Translations under genes and position numbers: made by a program
In this document: in pieces, positions 34,617-43,194 of the stretch
Position numbering within the stretch: the stretch's first letter is position 1
How the letters are laid out: every line of letters starts with the position of its first letter
Notes under the pieces: generated by a model
What the model saw: only the letters and a program-made list of their open reading frames with translations
What the model was told of the DNA's origin: nothing
The model's database searches: none
Source of the DNA: JAGWBF01 sp965116325
Lineage (GTDB): Bacteria > Chloroflexota > Dehalococcoidia > Lucifugimonadales > JAGWBF01
Assembly: GCA_965116325.1 (NCBI GenBank)
Contig: OZ220675.1
Location: forward strand, 806,001-870,000
DNA length: 64,000 nt
Direction: 5' to 3'

Positions 34617-36029
34617 CTACACCGGCGGGCGGCGCTTGTGCCAGTCGGTGGCTTTCTCGTAGGCGTGAGCGGCCCTGAGTACCGTGCTTTCGTCGAAGGG
34701 CTTGCCAGCAAGCTGGAGACCCATGGGCAGGTTGTCGTCGGAGAACCCGCAGGGCACCGTGATGGCGGGAAAGCCGTTCAGGTTGAAGGCGCGCGTGTAC
34801 TGGGTCAGCGCCGGGACGGAACCCACGGTGACGTCGTTTATCTGCACCTGGGTAGCCCCGATGGGATGGGCCGTCATCGGCTCCATGGGCCCCGCCAGCA
34901 GGTCCACCTCATCGAACAGCTCCCGGCACTTCCGGGTGAACATTGCCCTGGCCCGCTGGGCCTGGAGGTACTGCTCGCCCGAGATGAAGAAGCCCGACTC
35001 GATGCGCAGGCGCACCGGCGCTGCGTACTGGGCGCCCTTGGACAACACCAGGTCTCGGTGGTAGGCTGTCGCCTCCGAGTACAGGATGGTTGTGGACAGG
35101 GGAGCCGTCTGGTGAAACATAGGCATGGAGATCTCTTTGACCTCAGCCCCCATCTCGCCTAACTGCTCTATAGCTTTTCGCACCGCCTGCTCCACCTGGC
35201 TGTCCACGGGCACCTCGAAATACTCCTTGGGTACGCCTATTCTCAGGCCTTTTATGTCCCCCGTGAGGCCCTCGGTGAAATCGGGCGCCGGAACGTTGGC
35301 CGATGCCGGGTCCATGGGGTCGTAGCCCGCCAGGGCATTCATCACCAGGGCGCAGTCCTCGACGGTGCGGCACATGGGGCCAGCATGGTCCAGGGACCAG
35401 GCAAGGACGCTGATGCCGTAGCGGCTGATGCGGCCATAGGTGGGTTTCAGTCCGGCCAGCCCGCACAGGGCGCTGGGGATGCGTATGGACCCTCCGGTAT
35501 CCGAACCCATGGTTAGGGTGCATTGCCCGGCCGCGGCCGCTGAGCCCGATCCCCCGCTGGAGCCTCCGGGAATCAGGTCGATGTTCCAGGGGTTGTGCAT
35601 GTTGCCGTAGTCGGGGTTCTCCCCCGTCGGGCCGAAGGCGAACTGGTGCAGGTTCAGCTTGCCGATGAGGACGGCGCCCGCCCGACGAAAACGGTTGGCC
35701 ACCGTGCAGTCGTAGTCGGGAACGAAATCGTCGAATATGCGCGAGCCCGATGTGTTCCTGACCCCCCGGACGTAGTACAGGTCCTTCAGGCCCAGGGGGA
35801 CGCCGTGGAGCGGCCCCCTGTAGGTGCCGGCGCTCATCTCCAGCTCACACTGGCGGGCGGCCGCCCGTGCTTGGTCGGCCATGACGGTTATGAAGGAGTT
35901 CAGGGTAGGCTCTGTGGCTTCTATCCTCTCCAGGTGGGCTTCAACAACCTCCCGGGGGGATACCTGCTTGGACTTGATGAGCGTGGCTAGCTCGCCTGCG
36001 CTGCTGTAGCAAATCTCGATATTCTCCAC
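34617..36029 (-). CDS. Amidase-signature hydrolase (AtzE/GatA-like)
   Basis: 470 residues. Triad segments: Lys in PLGLKDLYYVRG, the GGSSGGSGSAAAAG loop, and Ser in GSDTGGSIRIPSALCG. It ends with TVPCGFSDDNLPMGLQLAGKPFDESTVLRAAHAYEKAT. It hydrolyses an amide, biuret-like or similar bond. It is not the translational GatA, because it is unlinked to gatC here and pairs with a separate GatC-like small gene upstream (36072-36269), as AtzE pairs with AtzG. Confidence 0.9.
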   Translation of the reverse strand: MENIEICYSSAGELATLIKSKQVSPREVVEAHLERIEATEPTLNSFITVMADQARAAARQCELEMSAGTYRGPLHGVPLGLKDLYYVRGVRNTSGSRIFDDFVPDYDCTVANRFRRAGAVLIGKLNLHQFAFGPTGENPDYGNMHNPWNIDLIPGGSSGGSGSAAAAGQCTLTMGSDTGGSIRIPSALCGLAGLKPTYGRISRYGISVLAWSLDHAGPMCRTVEDCALVMNALAGYDPMDPASANVPAPDFTEGLTGDIKGLRIGVPKEYFEVPVDSQVEQAVRKAIEQLGEMGAEVKEISMPMFHQTAPLSTTILYSEATAYHRDLVLSKGAQYAAPVRLRIESGFFISGEQYLQAQRARAMFTRKCRELFDEVDLLAGPMEPMTAHPIGATQVQINDVTVGSVPALTQYTRAFNLNGFPAITVPCGFSDDNLPMGLQLAGKPFDESTVLRAAHAYEKATDWHKRRPPV

Positions 36030-36071
36030 TTTCGGCTCCTTATCTAGGCTAGGCTAGGGCTGGCTGACCGG

Positions 36072-36269
36072 CTAATCTCTGGGAGGGAAATAGGCCGTCG
36101 CGGGCTCTACTCCCTCCAGGTCCATATCCCTCAGGGGCTGCAGGGACGAGACCAAGCCCTTGACGTAGGTGTACAGCTCGTCCATGTGGGCGGTTTCCCC
36201 CAAGTCCAGCCCGGCTGCCGCCGCCAGGCGATCGAAGGTCTCCCGGTCCATTCCTTCCTGTGTTGTCAC
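36072..36269 (-). CDS. GatC/AtzG-like small amidase partner
   Basis: 65 residues from a GTG at 36269 with GAGGAGG 8 nt upstream. It shows a compressed GatC pattern: a helical N-terminus (FDRLAAAAGLDLG) and LRDMDLEGVEPATAYFPPRD, comparable with the GatC tail V-x-P-t. Located 42 bp upstream of the amidase gene, it probably binds and stabilises that amidase. Confidence 0.7.
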   Translation of the reverse strand: MTTQEGMDRETFDRLAAAAGLDLGETAHMDELYTYVKGLVSSLQPLRDMDLEGVEPATAYFPPRD

Positions 36270-36311
36270 GATTAAGACCTCCTCTTGAGAACTCTCTAGT
36301 TCCTTCGTCTG

Positions 36312-38372
36312 CTATCTTGGGAAAGCGTCCCGCACTCCCCCATCCACGGGGAGCATGGCGCCGGTGGTCTTGGATGACCGGGGGCCTGCCAGGAACAGGA
36401 CGCTCTCGGCCACATCCTCGGCGGTGATGCTGGCTTGCAGCAGGTTCCGCTTGCGGTAGAACTCCTCCAGCCCGTCCACGGGAATGCCGTGGGCCTGGGC
36501 CCGCTGCTCCCGCACTTCCTGGGACCACAGGGCCGACCCCTGGAAGATGGCATCGGGGTTGACTATGTTGCACCGGATGCCATGCTCACCGTTCTCTATA
36601 GCCAGCACCTTGGCCATCTGTACCTCGGCCGCCTTGGATGCGCTGTAGGCCCCGAAGTCCTTGCCCGGGGATGGGACGTTCTTGGTGCCGACGAACACCA
36701 GGCTGCCCCCTAAGCCCTGCTCACGCATGATGGCCACCGCCTGCCGGGCAACCAGGAAGTGCCCCGTCGCGTTGATGTCCATGGCCCGCTGCCAGTCCCT
36801 GAGGGTAAGCTGGTCCAGAGCACCCACCGGGGCGATGCCCGCGTTGGATACCAGGATATCCAGCCCGCCATAGGTGAGGCGCACCTGCTGGAAGGCTGAG
36901 GCCACCTCGTCTTCGTCGGTTACGTCCATGCGCAGCCCTATGGCCCGGCCATCTCCGTGGGCTTGGTTCAGATCGTCGGCAACGGACTGGCAGGCTGCCT
37001 CGTCCAGGTCGGTGACCACTACATGGGCACCCTCGGCCGCCAACCGCCGGGCGATGGCCTCCCCAATGCCGTGGGCGCCGCCTGTAACCAGGGCGACCTG
37101 TCGCTCCAGCTCCTTTTCCGGGGGCGCAAGGGTCAGCTTGTACAGCTCCAGGGGCCAGTACTCAGCCTCGAAGATGTCCCGGTTGCTGATGGAAGCGTAC
37201 CCGCCTATGCCCTCGGCGGAGGCGATGACCTGGATGGTGTGGCGATACATCTCCCCGGAGACGCAAGCCGCGCGGGCATCCCTGCCGGCAGACCACATAC
37301 CCAAACCGGGGACCAGGATGACCCGCGGGTAGGGGTCCAATATTGGGACGCTTCCATCAGAGTGTTCTTCGTAGTAGCGCGTGTAGCCAGCGACGTAGGC
37401 ATCAACGGCAGACGCAAGCTGGGCCTGCATCGAGGCCGCATCTTTCGAGGCGTCCACCTCCGCCCAGAAGGGAGCTCCCTTGGTGCGTATCACATGGTCG
37501 GGAGTGGCTGGGCCGATGCTGCTCAGCGCTTTGCCGCGGGCCGAGTCCACGAATTCCAGCACCTCCGGAGAGTCGTCGTACCAGAGCACCTTCTTGCTGC
37601 GACTCCCAACGAGGCCCCTCAGAGTGGGAGCTACGCGGGCGGCTATGCGACGCCTGTCGCCATCGTCCATGGGCTGTCGTGCTCGTCCTCCAAAGGCTGA
37701 CGCACCCCGACCGCTTTTGCGGATTTGCGCCTCAGCCATGGAAACCAGCTCGATGTGGGTATCGTAGGCCTCCCTGGGGGTGTCCCCCCAGGTGATCAGC
37801 CCATGGTTGGACAGGACCATGCCTCGAAGGCCGAGGTTGGCCCGTGCCGACTCGCCGACCTCCTTTGCCAAGGCAAAGCCGGGGCGCAGGTACTGCACTA
37901 CGCCGACGGCGCCCCCGAAGGCTACTTCCAGGGACCGGTTGGCGTTCGCGTTGTTGGTCAGGGCGATGACCGCATCGGCATGAGAGTGCACGATGCTCTT
38001 GTGGGGGAGGAAGGCGTGTAGGAGGGTCTCGATTGAGGGCCTGGGCGCACCCGGGTCCAGCAGGCAGCGGCCCAGGTAGGCGACCATCACCTCATCGGTC
38101 ATGGAATCTCCCTCGAACAGGGTGAGGATGTCGTCCAGCCTGAGGGCGGGGAAGTCGGCGGAAGTGCACGATTTCATGTCGGAGCCGCTGGCCTTGATGC
38201 GCATGACGGGAGTTGGGCGTCCCCGGAAGTCAGTCTCAGTGACCTTCAGGGAGGTGTTGCCTCCGCCCCACAGGACGAGGTCAGGGTCTTCCCCGAGGAG
38301 GCGGCTCTGATAGACCAGCATCTCCAGGTCGGAAAGGCCATTGGTTTCCTCATCTGACCAGCGGTTTTGCAT
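36312..38372 (-). CDS. Bifunctional class II aldolase/short-chain dehydrogenase (RhaD-RhaE-like)
   Basis: 686 residues. The N-terminal class II aldolase/adducin domain (about 1-400) has GGGNTSLKV, the metal motif IVHSHADAVIALT and SNHGLITWGD. The C-terminal SDR domain (about 425-686) has the NAD(P) motif VTGGAHGIGEAIA, SNAGIA and a YSASK catalytic pair. Such fusions convert rhamnulose-1-phosphate or related aldol substrates and oxidise the aldehyde. It is upstream of the GatC-like and amidase genes in the same direction. Confidence 0.92.
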   Translation of the reverse strand: MQNRWSDEETNGLSDLEMLVYQSRLLGEDPDLVLWGGGNTSLKVTETDFRGRPTPVMRIKASGSDMKSCTSADFPALRLDDILTLFEGDSMTDEVMVAYLGRCLLDPGAPRPSIETLLHAFLPHKSIVHSHADAVIALTNNANANRSLEVAFGGAVGVVQYLRPGFALAKEVGESARANLGLRGMVLSNHGLITWGDTPREAYDTHIELVSMAEAQIRKSGRGASAFGGRARQPMDDGDRRRIAARVAPTLRGLVGSRSKKVLWYDDSPEVLEFVDSARGKALSSIGPATPDHVIRTKGAPFWAEVDASKDAASMQAQLASAVDAYVAGYTRYYEEHSDGSVPILDPYPRVILVPGLGMWSAGRDARAACVSGEMYRHTIQVIASAEGIGGYASISNRDIFEAEYWPLELYKLTLAPPEKELERQVALVTGGAHGIGEAIARRLAAEGAHVVVTDLDEAACQSVADDLNQAHGDGRAIGLRMDVTDEDEVASAFQQVRLTYGGLDILVSNAGIAPVGALDQLTLRDWQRAMDINATGHFLVARQAVAIMREQGLGGSLVFVGTKNVPSPGKDFGAYSASKAAEVQMAKVLAIENGEHGIRCNIVNPDAIFQGSALWSQEVREQRAQAHGIPVDGLEEFYRKRNLLQASITAEDVAESVLFLAGPRSSKTTGAMLPVDGGVRDAFPR

Positions 38373-38605
38373 CAGCGCCTTTCATGCCCTCCACGCCCAG
38401 GCCGCCTAGCTAGGATGTCCGTTCCCCTTCTATTTCCCTCAGGGCGAACGGACATCCGAAGATCGGCCAATGCAGGTTCCCGCTCCCCGTTTTCACCGAG
38501 ACAAGCTTCACGGGAATAACGAAGTTGCTTCCCTGCCGCTTCCTGGATTGCGGCCTCCGCCGCAATGACGGTGCGGCGTTTCGTCAAAGCACCCTCTTCC
38601 AGGCA
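38373..38605. repeat. Intergenic region with structured dispersed repeat (copy A)
   Basis: It contains a perfect 12-bp palindrome (413-424/446-457 of 38 kb, i.e. 38413-38457) and, 85 bp further, a second hairpin (38547-38554/38559-38566) inside a 29-nt motif at 38542-38570. Both motifs recur at 59191-59313 (copy B) with the 29-nt motif inverted and 28/29 identical. No gene is seen here. Confidence 0.7.
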
Positions 38606-39400
38606 TTACGCCACGCCGGCTTTGACACCCCGGAACAGCTCGTCGGCTTCCTCGGCGGTGCCGCCCTCGTGGACGATGTAGCGGATGGCCCGGATCATGG
38701 CCACAGGCGCGTCATTCTGCCAGATGTTCCGCCCCAGGTTCACACCTATGGCGCCCCTGACCATGCCGTCGTGCACAAATTCGAACACCTCCCGCTCTGT
38801 GTCCACCTGGGGCCCCCCGGCCATGATGACCGGCACGGGACAGCCCTCCACCACCTTTTCGAACTCCTCGCACCAGTAGGTCTTCACCACCTTGGCCCCC
38901 AGCTCAGCCGCGATGCGGCAGCACAGGCCCAGGTAGCGGGCATCCCGCTTCTCCATCTCGCGGCCCACGGCCGTCACCGCCATCACGGGGATGCCGTACC
39001 GCTCCCCCTCGCTGACCAGGGAAGACAGGTTCAGGAGGTTCTCCTTTTCGTAGTCGGACCCGATGAACACCGAAATGCCCACCGCCGATGCGTTCAGGCG
39101 GATCGCCTCCTCCATGGGTGTGGTGATGCCCTCGTTGGCCAGGTCGTTGCCCACCATGCTGGTCCCGCCGGACACGCGCAGGACGATGGGCTTGGCCTTG
39201 GCGGGAGGAATGGCGGAGCGGAGGACTCCCCGGGTCACGAAGACGGCATCGGAGTAGGGCAGCAGGGGTTCCAGGGTCTGCCAGGGGCTCTCCAAGCTCC
39301 TGGTGGGTCCCTGGAAATAGCCGTGATCGATGGGCATGAACAAGCATCGGCCATCGGAAGGAATCACCTGGGCCAGCCGGTTCTCCATTCCCCAGTCCAT
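38606..39400 (-). CDS. LsrF/DhnA-type class I aldolase
   Basis: 264 residues, TIM-barrel aldolase of the DeoC/LsrF/FbaB family. FMPIDHGYFQGPTRSLE at the N-terminus, the Schiff-base Lys expected in GAKVVKTYWCEEF, and VIMAGGPQVDTEREVFEFVHDGMVRGAIGVNLGRNIWQ support this. In LsrF the reaction is thiolytic cleavage of phospho-AI-2; other members are fructose-bisphosphate aldolases, so the substrate is open. It is followed by the aldolase/SDR gene, separated by the repeat at 38373-38605. Confidence 0.87.
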   Translation of the reverse strand: MDWGMENRLAQVIPSDGRCLFMPIDHGYFQGPTRSLESPWQTLEPLLPYSDAVFVTRGVLRSAIPPAKAKPIVLRVSGGTSMVGNDLANEGITTPMEEAIRLNASAVGISVFIGSDYEKENLLNLSSLVSEGERYGIPVMAVTAVGREMEKRDARYLGLCCRIAAELGAKVVKTYWCEEFEKVVEGCPVPVIMAGGPQVDTEREVFEFVHDGMVRGAIGVNLGRNIWQNDAPVAMIRAIRYIVHEGGTAEEADELFRGVKAGVA

Positions 39401-39509
39401 CGGTGCAGCACCCCCTGTCTGTGATATGGGCCAAGTATATCAGCAGGCCCAAGGTGTGTCTTGGTGCCTTCCCCTCCCTTGACTGGAGAGGGCTGGAGTG
39501 AGGGTGACA

Positions 39510-39620
39510 CCCCTCATCCTAACCTTCTCCCACCAGGGGCAATTTCTTCCCCCCTCCCTCGAGGGAGGGGATTCAGGGGAGGGTGTAACCCCCCTCATCC
39601 TAACCTTCTCCCACCAGGGG
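39510..39620. repeat. 30-bp perfect direct repeat, period 81
   Basis: The same 30 bases occur at 39510-39539 and 39591-39620, with related G-rich flanks (GAGGGTG before each) that suggest an 80-bp unit. Both lie between the LsrF-like gene and the DUF192 lipoprotein gene. C/T-rich and G-rich halves could fold. No gene is seen in 39401-39632. Confidence 0.75.
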
Positions 39621-39632
39621 AGAAGGCATTTG

Positions 39633-40388
39633 CTACCCGGACGGCAGCGTGAACTCCACCACCATGCCCGGCGCCAGCTCCAGCTCGGCGGCGAGTCCGG
39701 CGTTGACCTCCACAGCGTACTGGGCGGGTGAAGTGGAGCGGTATAGCGTGAGCTGGCCGGTGGGAACTCCTGGCTGGGGGTGCATGGTGTGGATGTTGAC
39801 GATGCGGCGCTCCTGGTCCAGGAACATGATGTCCAAGGGTATCAGGGTCTCTTTCATCCAGAAGGACAATGTGGACTCCTGGGAGAAGACGAAGAGCATC
39901 CCGCCGTCGGGGGACAGAGATTCGCGGTTGGAGAGCCCGCGACTACGCTCCTGGGGGGTTATGGCCAGCTCCAGGATGAAGGTCTCCCCGGCGATGATGG
40001 CCTGCACCGAGCCCTCGGGAATTGGGGTCGGAGTGGGAACAGGCGTGTCGGTAGGTTCAGCCGTGGGCGTGTTCGTTGGAACGGCTGTGGGCACAGTTGT
40101 GGGCGTCGGCACGGGGGTCGGTGAGGGAATCAACGTGGCCGTGGGCGTCGGGGTCGCTGTGGGGGCATACGTGGGCGTAGCCGAGGGAGTTGCCACGGGA
40201 GTCGGAGCATCTGTGGGCAGAGGGGTTGGCGTAGGAGTAGCAGGAATGGGGTGAGCTGTCTCTGTCGAAGGGAGCGAAACCCCCGTAGGGTCTTCGACAT
40301 CCATGGCGCCATGCCCACAGGCTGCGACAACGACGACCACTGCCATCGCCAAAGCGAGGCTGGCAAGAGAGCGCATCAGCCTAGGCAA
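39633..40388 (-). CDS. DUF192 lipoprotein with long Thr/Pro linker
   Basis: 251 residues. A signal peptide ends in a lipobox (VVAAC, Cys24). Residues about 45-125 are almost entirely Thr, Pro, Ala and Val (TPTPT repeats). The C-terminal domain (about 128-251) is DUF192 (AITPQERSRGLSNRESL, GMLFVF, FWMKETLIPLDIMFLD). DUF192 proteins are small extracytoplasmic beta-barrel proteins of unknown function. The repeat linker should project the domain from the membrane. Confidence 0.87.
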   Translation of the reverse strand: MPRLMRSLASLALAMAVVVVVAACGHGAMDVEDPTGVSLPSTETAHPIPATPTPTPLPTDAPTPVATPSATPTYAPTATPTPTATLIPSPTPVPTPTTVPTAVPTNTPTAEPTDTPVPTPTPIPEGSVQAIIAGETFILELAITPQERSRGLSNRESLSPDGGMLFVFSQESTLSFWMKETLIPLDIMFLDQERRIVNIHTMHPQPGVPTGQLTLYRSTSPAQYAVEVNAGLAAELELAPGMVVEFTLPSG

Positions 40389-40438
40389 TTTGGGGGGAGC
40401 AGGGGTGGCATTGGTGATCTATAGGACACCGATTTGCT

Positions 40439-41242
40439 TTATCTGATTAGGGGTCTAAGTTTTTCAAGTTCTGCCGAATAATTGATGGTCTTGAATCCAT
40501 GAAGAACAGCTACCATGAATGGCGGATAGAGCAATGTGTAACTCATCTCGTCCACCGATGAGCCAAGAGCATTCGCCCCCTCGGCGGCCATTTCAGATTT
40601 ATGGGTCCAGCCTGGAACCGCCTCTTGCAGGAATCCATAAATGTTCCTAAACAGGCGGGAAACCTTAGCTCTGGGTTCTCTAGACGATGCGTCTTTCGTT
40701 CCTGTTGACAGATACGAATTGGTTTCCAACAAGTTCTCTATGTTTTCCAACCCAATCTCTCTCGAATCTCCATATTCCGAGGTACGCCTGTCGTATAACC
40801 CTAACACGTCTTCGACCGCGGATTTCACTTCCTCGTCATCATTCCAATGAAACGAAGCTCTGACGAGTTTTCTGAAGCCTGCTCCCACGGAACTATCAAC
40901 CACTAAGTCTCGCGATTCGCTTCCTAAGAGTGCAAAGGAATAGTAGTCCAAAAGGTGCAGGTAAAAGCAGTAGAACTCGCAACGCAAAAGGAACACACAT
41001 TCCGGATCCAATTGAAGATTCCAGTGTGCCCCGAGGGACTCCACAAGGGAGTCACTCGAGGTGCGAGTTGCATTAGCTACCTTGAGATTCAGGTGGATCA
41101 ATGCCTCAACGAGCCCTTCCACTCCATTGCCTAAGTTGCGAGGCACACTTTGCTCTCGCTGTCTTTCCACCTGTTTGGTTGCAGCCTCTTCCGGGTTGAA
41201 GAGTGACTGAACGATCTGTCCCAGATTTCGAAAAACCCCCAA
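40439..41242 (-). CDS. Hypothetical protein of unknown family
   Basis: 267 residues, no recognised motif. It appears soluble and helical, with an aromatic-rich segment near 88-108 (RCEFYCFYLHLLDYYSFALL). Codon use is clearly more A/T-rich than in surrounding genes, suggesting acquisition. Together with 41429-42016 it forms a small foreign-looking block between the DUF192 and J-domain genes. Confidence 0.6.
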   Translation of the reverse strand: MGVFRNLGQIVQSLFNPEEAATKQVERQREQSVPRNLGNGVEGLVEALIHLNLKVANATRTSSDSLVESLGAHWNLQLDPECVFLLRCEFYCFYLHLLDYYSFALLGSESRDLVVDSSVGAGFRKLVRASFHWNDDEEVKSAVEDVLGLYDRRTSEYGDSREIGLENIENLLETNSYLSTGTKDASSREPRAKVSRLFRNIYGFLQEAVPGWTHKSEMAAEGANALGSSVDEMSYTLLYPPFMVAVLHGFKTINYSAELEKLRPLIR

Positions 41243-41428
41243 AGCTCACCTCACTCAGTAAACATTTGCCAGCATACTCATTCTGACGTCGATTTGGCCA
41301 TGTCGAGTCATCTAAAGCTGATCGCATATATTTGGGTTTCGGATTACACACCAGCCCATTTAACATCGTGTCCAGATACCTCGAACGAAGCTAGTGGGGA
41401 GGCCCCGGTTGCCTTCTGCGCTGTCTGG
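41243..41428. other. Intergenic region without recognised features
   Basis: 186 bp between two unrecognised minus-strand genes. Open frames here overlap the coding frame of the next gene on the other strand and are shadows. No hairpin or promoter was convincing. Confidence 0.4.
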
Positions 41429-42016
41429 TCAACGCGTGATGCGGGAAGAATCCTCTTTTGCACCCAAATAGGCGGATACCATTCCGGTCCGTGTCTCGCC
41501 TCCCGAATCCATAACTACAACGGTGCGGCCTGTCGAAAGCAGTTCCTCGATATCGGACTTTACAGCTTCCTGCGTACCTGGGGGAAATGTGTTTTTCTTA
41601 CCAAAATCATAAGTAGGGTGTTCCTTAACCACTATACCAAGTCCCTTATGATGGCAATTTAGCCACTCTTCAAACGTCAGACGATTCTTGCGTTCCGAGC
41701 AATCGTCGAAACCTCCGCAGAAACTATAGAAGGAGAATTCACTAGTCCCTTTAGCATCCTTCTTTTGGCCCAGAAGGGAGACTATTGCGATACTGGAGCC
41801 GCAATGTTCAGAAAGGCCAAGAACCCAAGAATGAACGGCAGCGTCACTCACCTTCGCAATTTTGCTGCGTTCGCATGCCGACCTCCCCGGCCTTGCACAG
41901 GTGAAGAAATGGGAGACCCCCTTTGGGGTGTCCACTTTCCATCGCTTGAGTCTGTAAGGTTTCTTGGGCTTAACGCCGGGAAGCTTAGTGCGCCTAGCAT
42001 AACTTCTACTTGGCAC
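41429..42016 (-). CDS. Dual-specificity-phosphatase-like protein with Asp in place of catalytic Cys
   Basis: 195 residues. Residues about 145-190 read as a phosphatase P-loop region: EELLSTGRTVVVMDSGGETRTGMVSAYLGA. Active enzymes have H-C-x2-G-x2-R-[TS]-G here, with Cys as nucleophile; this protein has M-D-S-G-G-E-T-R-T-G, keeping G, R, T and G but with H replaced by Met and C by Asp. The basic N-terminus (KLPGVKPKKPYRLKRWK) is unassigned. It may be a pseudophosphatase that binds phosphate groups. A/T-rich composition. Confidence 0.55.
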   Translation of the reverse strand: MPSRSYARRTKLPGVKPKKPYRLKRWKVDTPKGVSHFFTCARPGRSACERSKIAKVSDAAVHSWVLGLSEHCGSSIAIVSLLGQKKDAKGTSEFSFYSFCGGFDDCSERKNRLTFEEWLNCHHKGLGIVVKEHPTYDFGKKNTFPPGTQEAVKSDIEELLSTGRTVVVMDSGGETRTGMVSAYLGAKEDSSRITR

Positions 42017-42039
42017 ATCACTCCCTTACAGGTTATCAG

Positions 42040-43158
42040 CTACCGGACCTTCAGAGTACCGTCATAATTGTCCCACTCTGTAACCAGTCTTTCCGGTAAC
42101 GAAAACACCACGCAGGTAAGACCATAACTACCATAGCACCACTTTTCTTCATCGAAGAAGGTCACAATTCCCTTTGGCGTGCCTTGGACGTGTAACACAT
42201 CGTCCTGGGAAGAACCTCTAGTGAAATACCCTTCAGTTGTCGGTTCACTGGTCGATGGCAGCAGTAGGACCTTCAGAGTACCGTCGTAATTGTCCCACTC
42301 TGTAACCAGCCTCTCTGGTAAAGAGAACGTCACACAGGTAAGACCATAACTACCGTAGCACCACTTTTCTTCATCGTAGAAAGTCACAATTTCCTTCGGC
42401 GTGCCTTGGACATGTAACACATCGTCCTGGGACGAACCTCTAGTGAAATACCCTTCGGTTGTCGGTTCACTGGTCAAAGGCAGCAGTAGGACCTTCAGAG
42501 CACCGTCGTAATTGTCCCACTTTGTCACCAGCCTCTCTGGTAAAGAGAACGTCACGCAGGTAAGACCATAACTACCGTAGCACCACTTTTCCTCATCGTA
42601 GAAAACCGTAATTTCCTTCGGCGTTCCCTGAACATGCTGCACAACATCTTGCGAGGACCCTCGGGTGAAGTAGTCCTGCCCCAGGACAGGTATTGGTGTC
42701 GGGGTAGGGACCGGCGTTGGTGTGGGTGTTGGGATGGGGGTCGGCGTTGGCGTGGGTGTGGCAGTCGGTAGGGATGCGATACGGGTAGCCTCCTGGCTCC
42801 TGGCATACCTTTCCGCTTCCTGCTGCACTTCTATGGCTGACCGCGTGACCGCCTCCTCCAGCTCTTTTTGTCTCTGAACGGCGTCAATGGCTGCCCTGGT
42901 GGCGGCGATGTCCGGGGTGGGCCCGATGGTGGGAAAGGGAGCTGATGTTGGTATTGGAGCACGGGTCCCAACTGAGTCAGATAAGGCTGCTACTGGCACC
43001 GCACCTGCCCGCCTCACAATCGCCGGGGTCGAGATGGGAACAGGAGTCCTTGTCGGCAGCAAACTGACGCTGCCAGCGCCTCCGCCATCTCCATTACCGT
43101 CTCCACTCCAGTTGGATGCAGCTACCATCACAATTGCTATGACAACAGCCACGCCCAC
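42040..43158 (-). CDS. Membrane-anchored protein with three near-identical 74-residue repeats
   Basis: 372 residues from a GTG at 43158. A membrane helix at 1-15 (VAVVIAIVMVAA) is followed by a Pro/Thr-rich region, an Ala/Glu-rich helical part (about 85-130), a TPTP linker, and three tandem 74-residue repeats (YFTRGSSQDDVLHVQGTP ... EKWCYGSYGLTCVTFSLPERLV ... WDNYDGTLKV). The frame extends upstream without a break to the TGA that ends the J-domain gene, so the two may be one interrupted gene. Function unknown; repeats resemble small beta-sheet modules seen in cell-envelope proteins. Confidence 0.7.
   Translation of the reverse strand: MGVAVVIAIVMVAASNWSGDGNGDGGGAGSVSLLPTRTPVPISTPAIVRRAGAVPVAALSDSVGTRAPIPTSAPFPTIGPTPDIAATRAAIDAVQRQKELEEAVTRSAIEVQQEAERYARSQEATRIASLPTATPTPTPTPIPTPTPTPVPTPTPIPVLGQDYFTRGSSQDVVQHVQGTPKEITVFYDEEKWCYGSYGLTCVTFSLPERLVTKWDNYDGALKVLLLPLTSEPTTEGYFTRGSSQDDVLHVQGTPKEIVTFYDEEKWCYGSYGLTCVTFSLPERLVTEWDNYDGTLKVLLLPSTSEPTTEGYFTRGSSQDDVLHVQGTPKGIVTFFDEEKWCYGSYGLTCVVFSLPERLVTEWDNYDGTLKVR
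42046..42711. repeat. Tandem DNA repeat, unit 222 bp, three copies
   Basis: Copies begin near 42046, 42268 and 42490 (each offset 222 bp, 74 codons) and differ by only a few bases, for example the variable position in the GAGTACC/GAGCACC segment. The outermost copies are slightly more diverged. Such similarity implies recent duplication or gene conversion. Confidence 0.9.
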
Positions 43159-43194
43159 TACAATGGCTATTGTCCTTGGGACACTGGTTTCTCC

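Noticed and set aside
39510..39620. CRISPR array
   Set aside because: Only two copies with an 81-bp period and variable flanks; no cas genes in the window.
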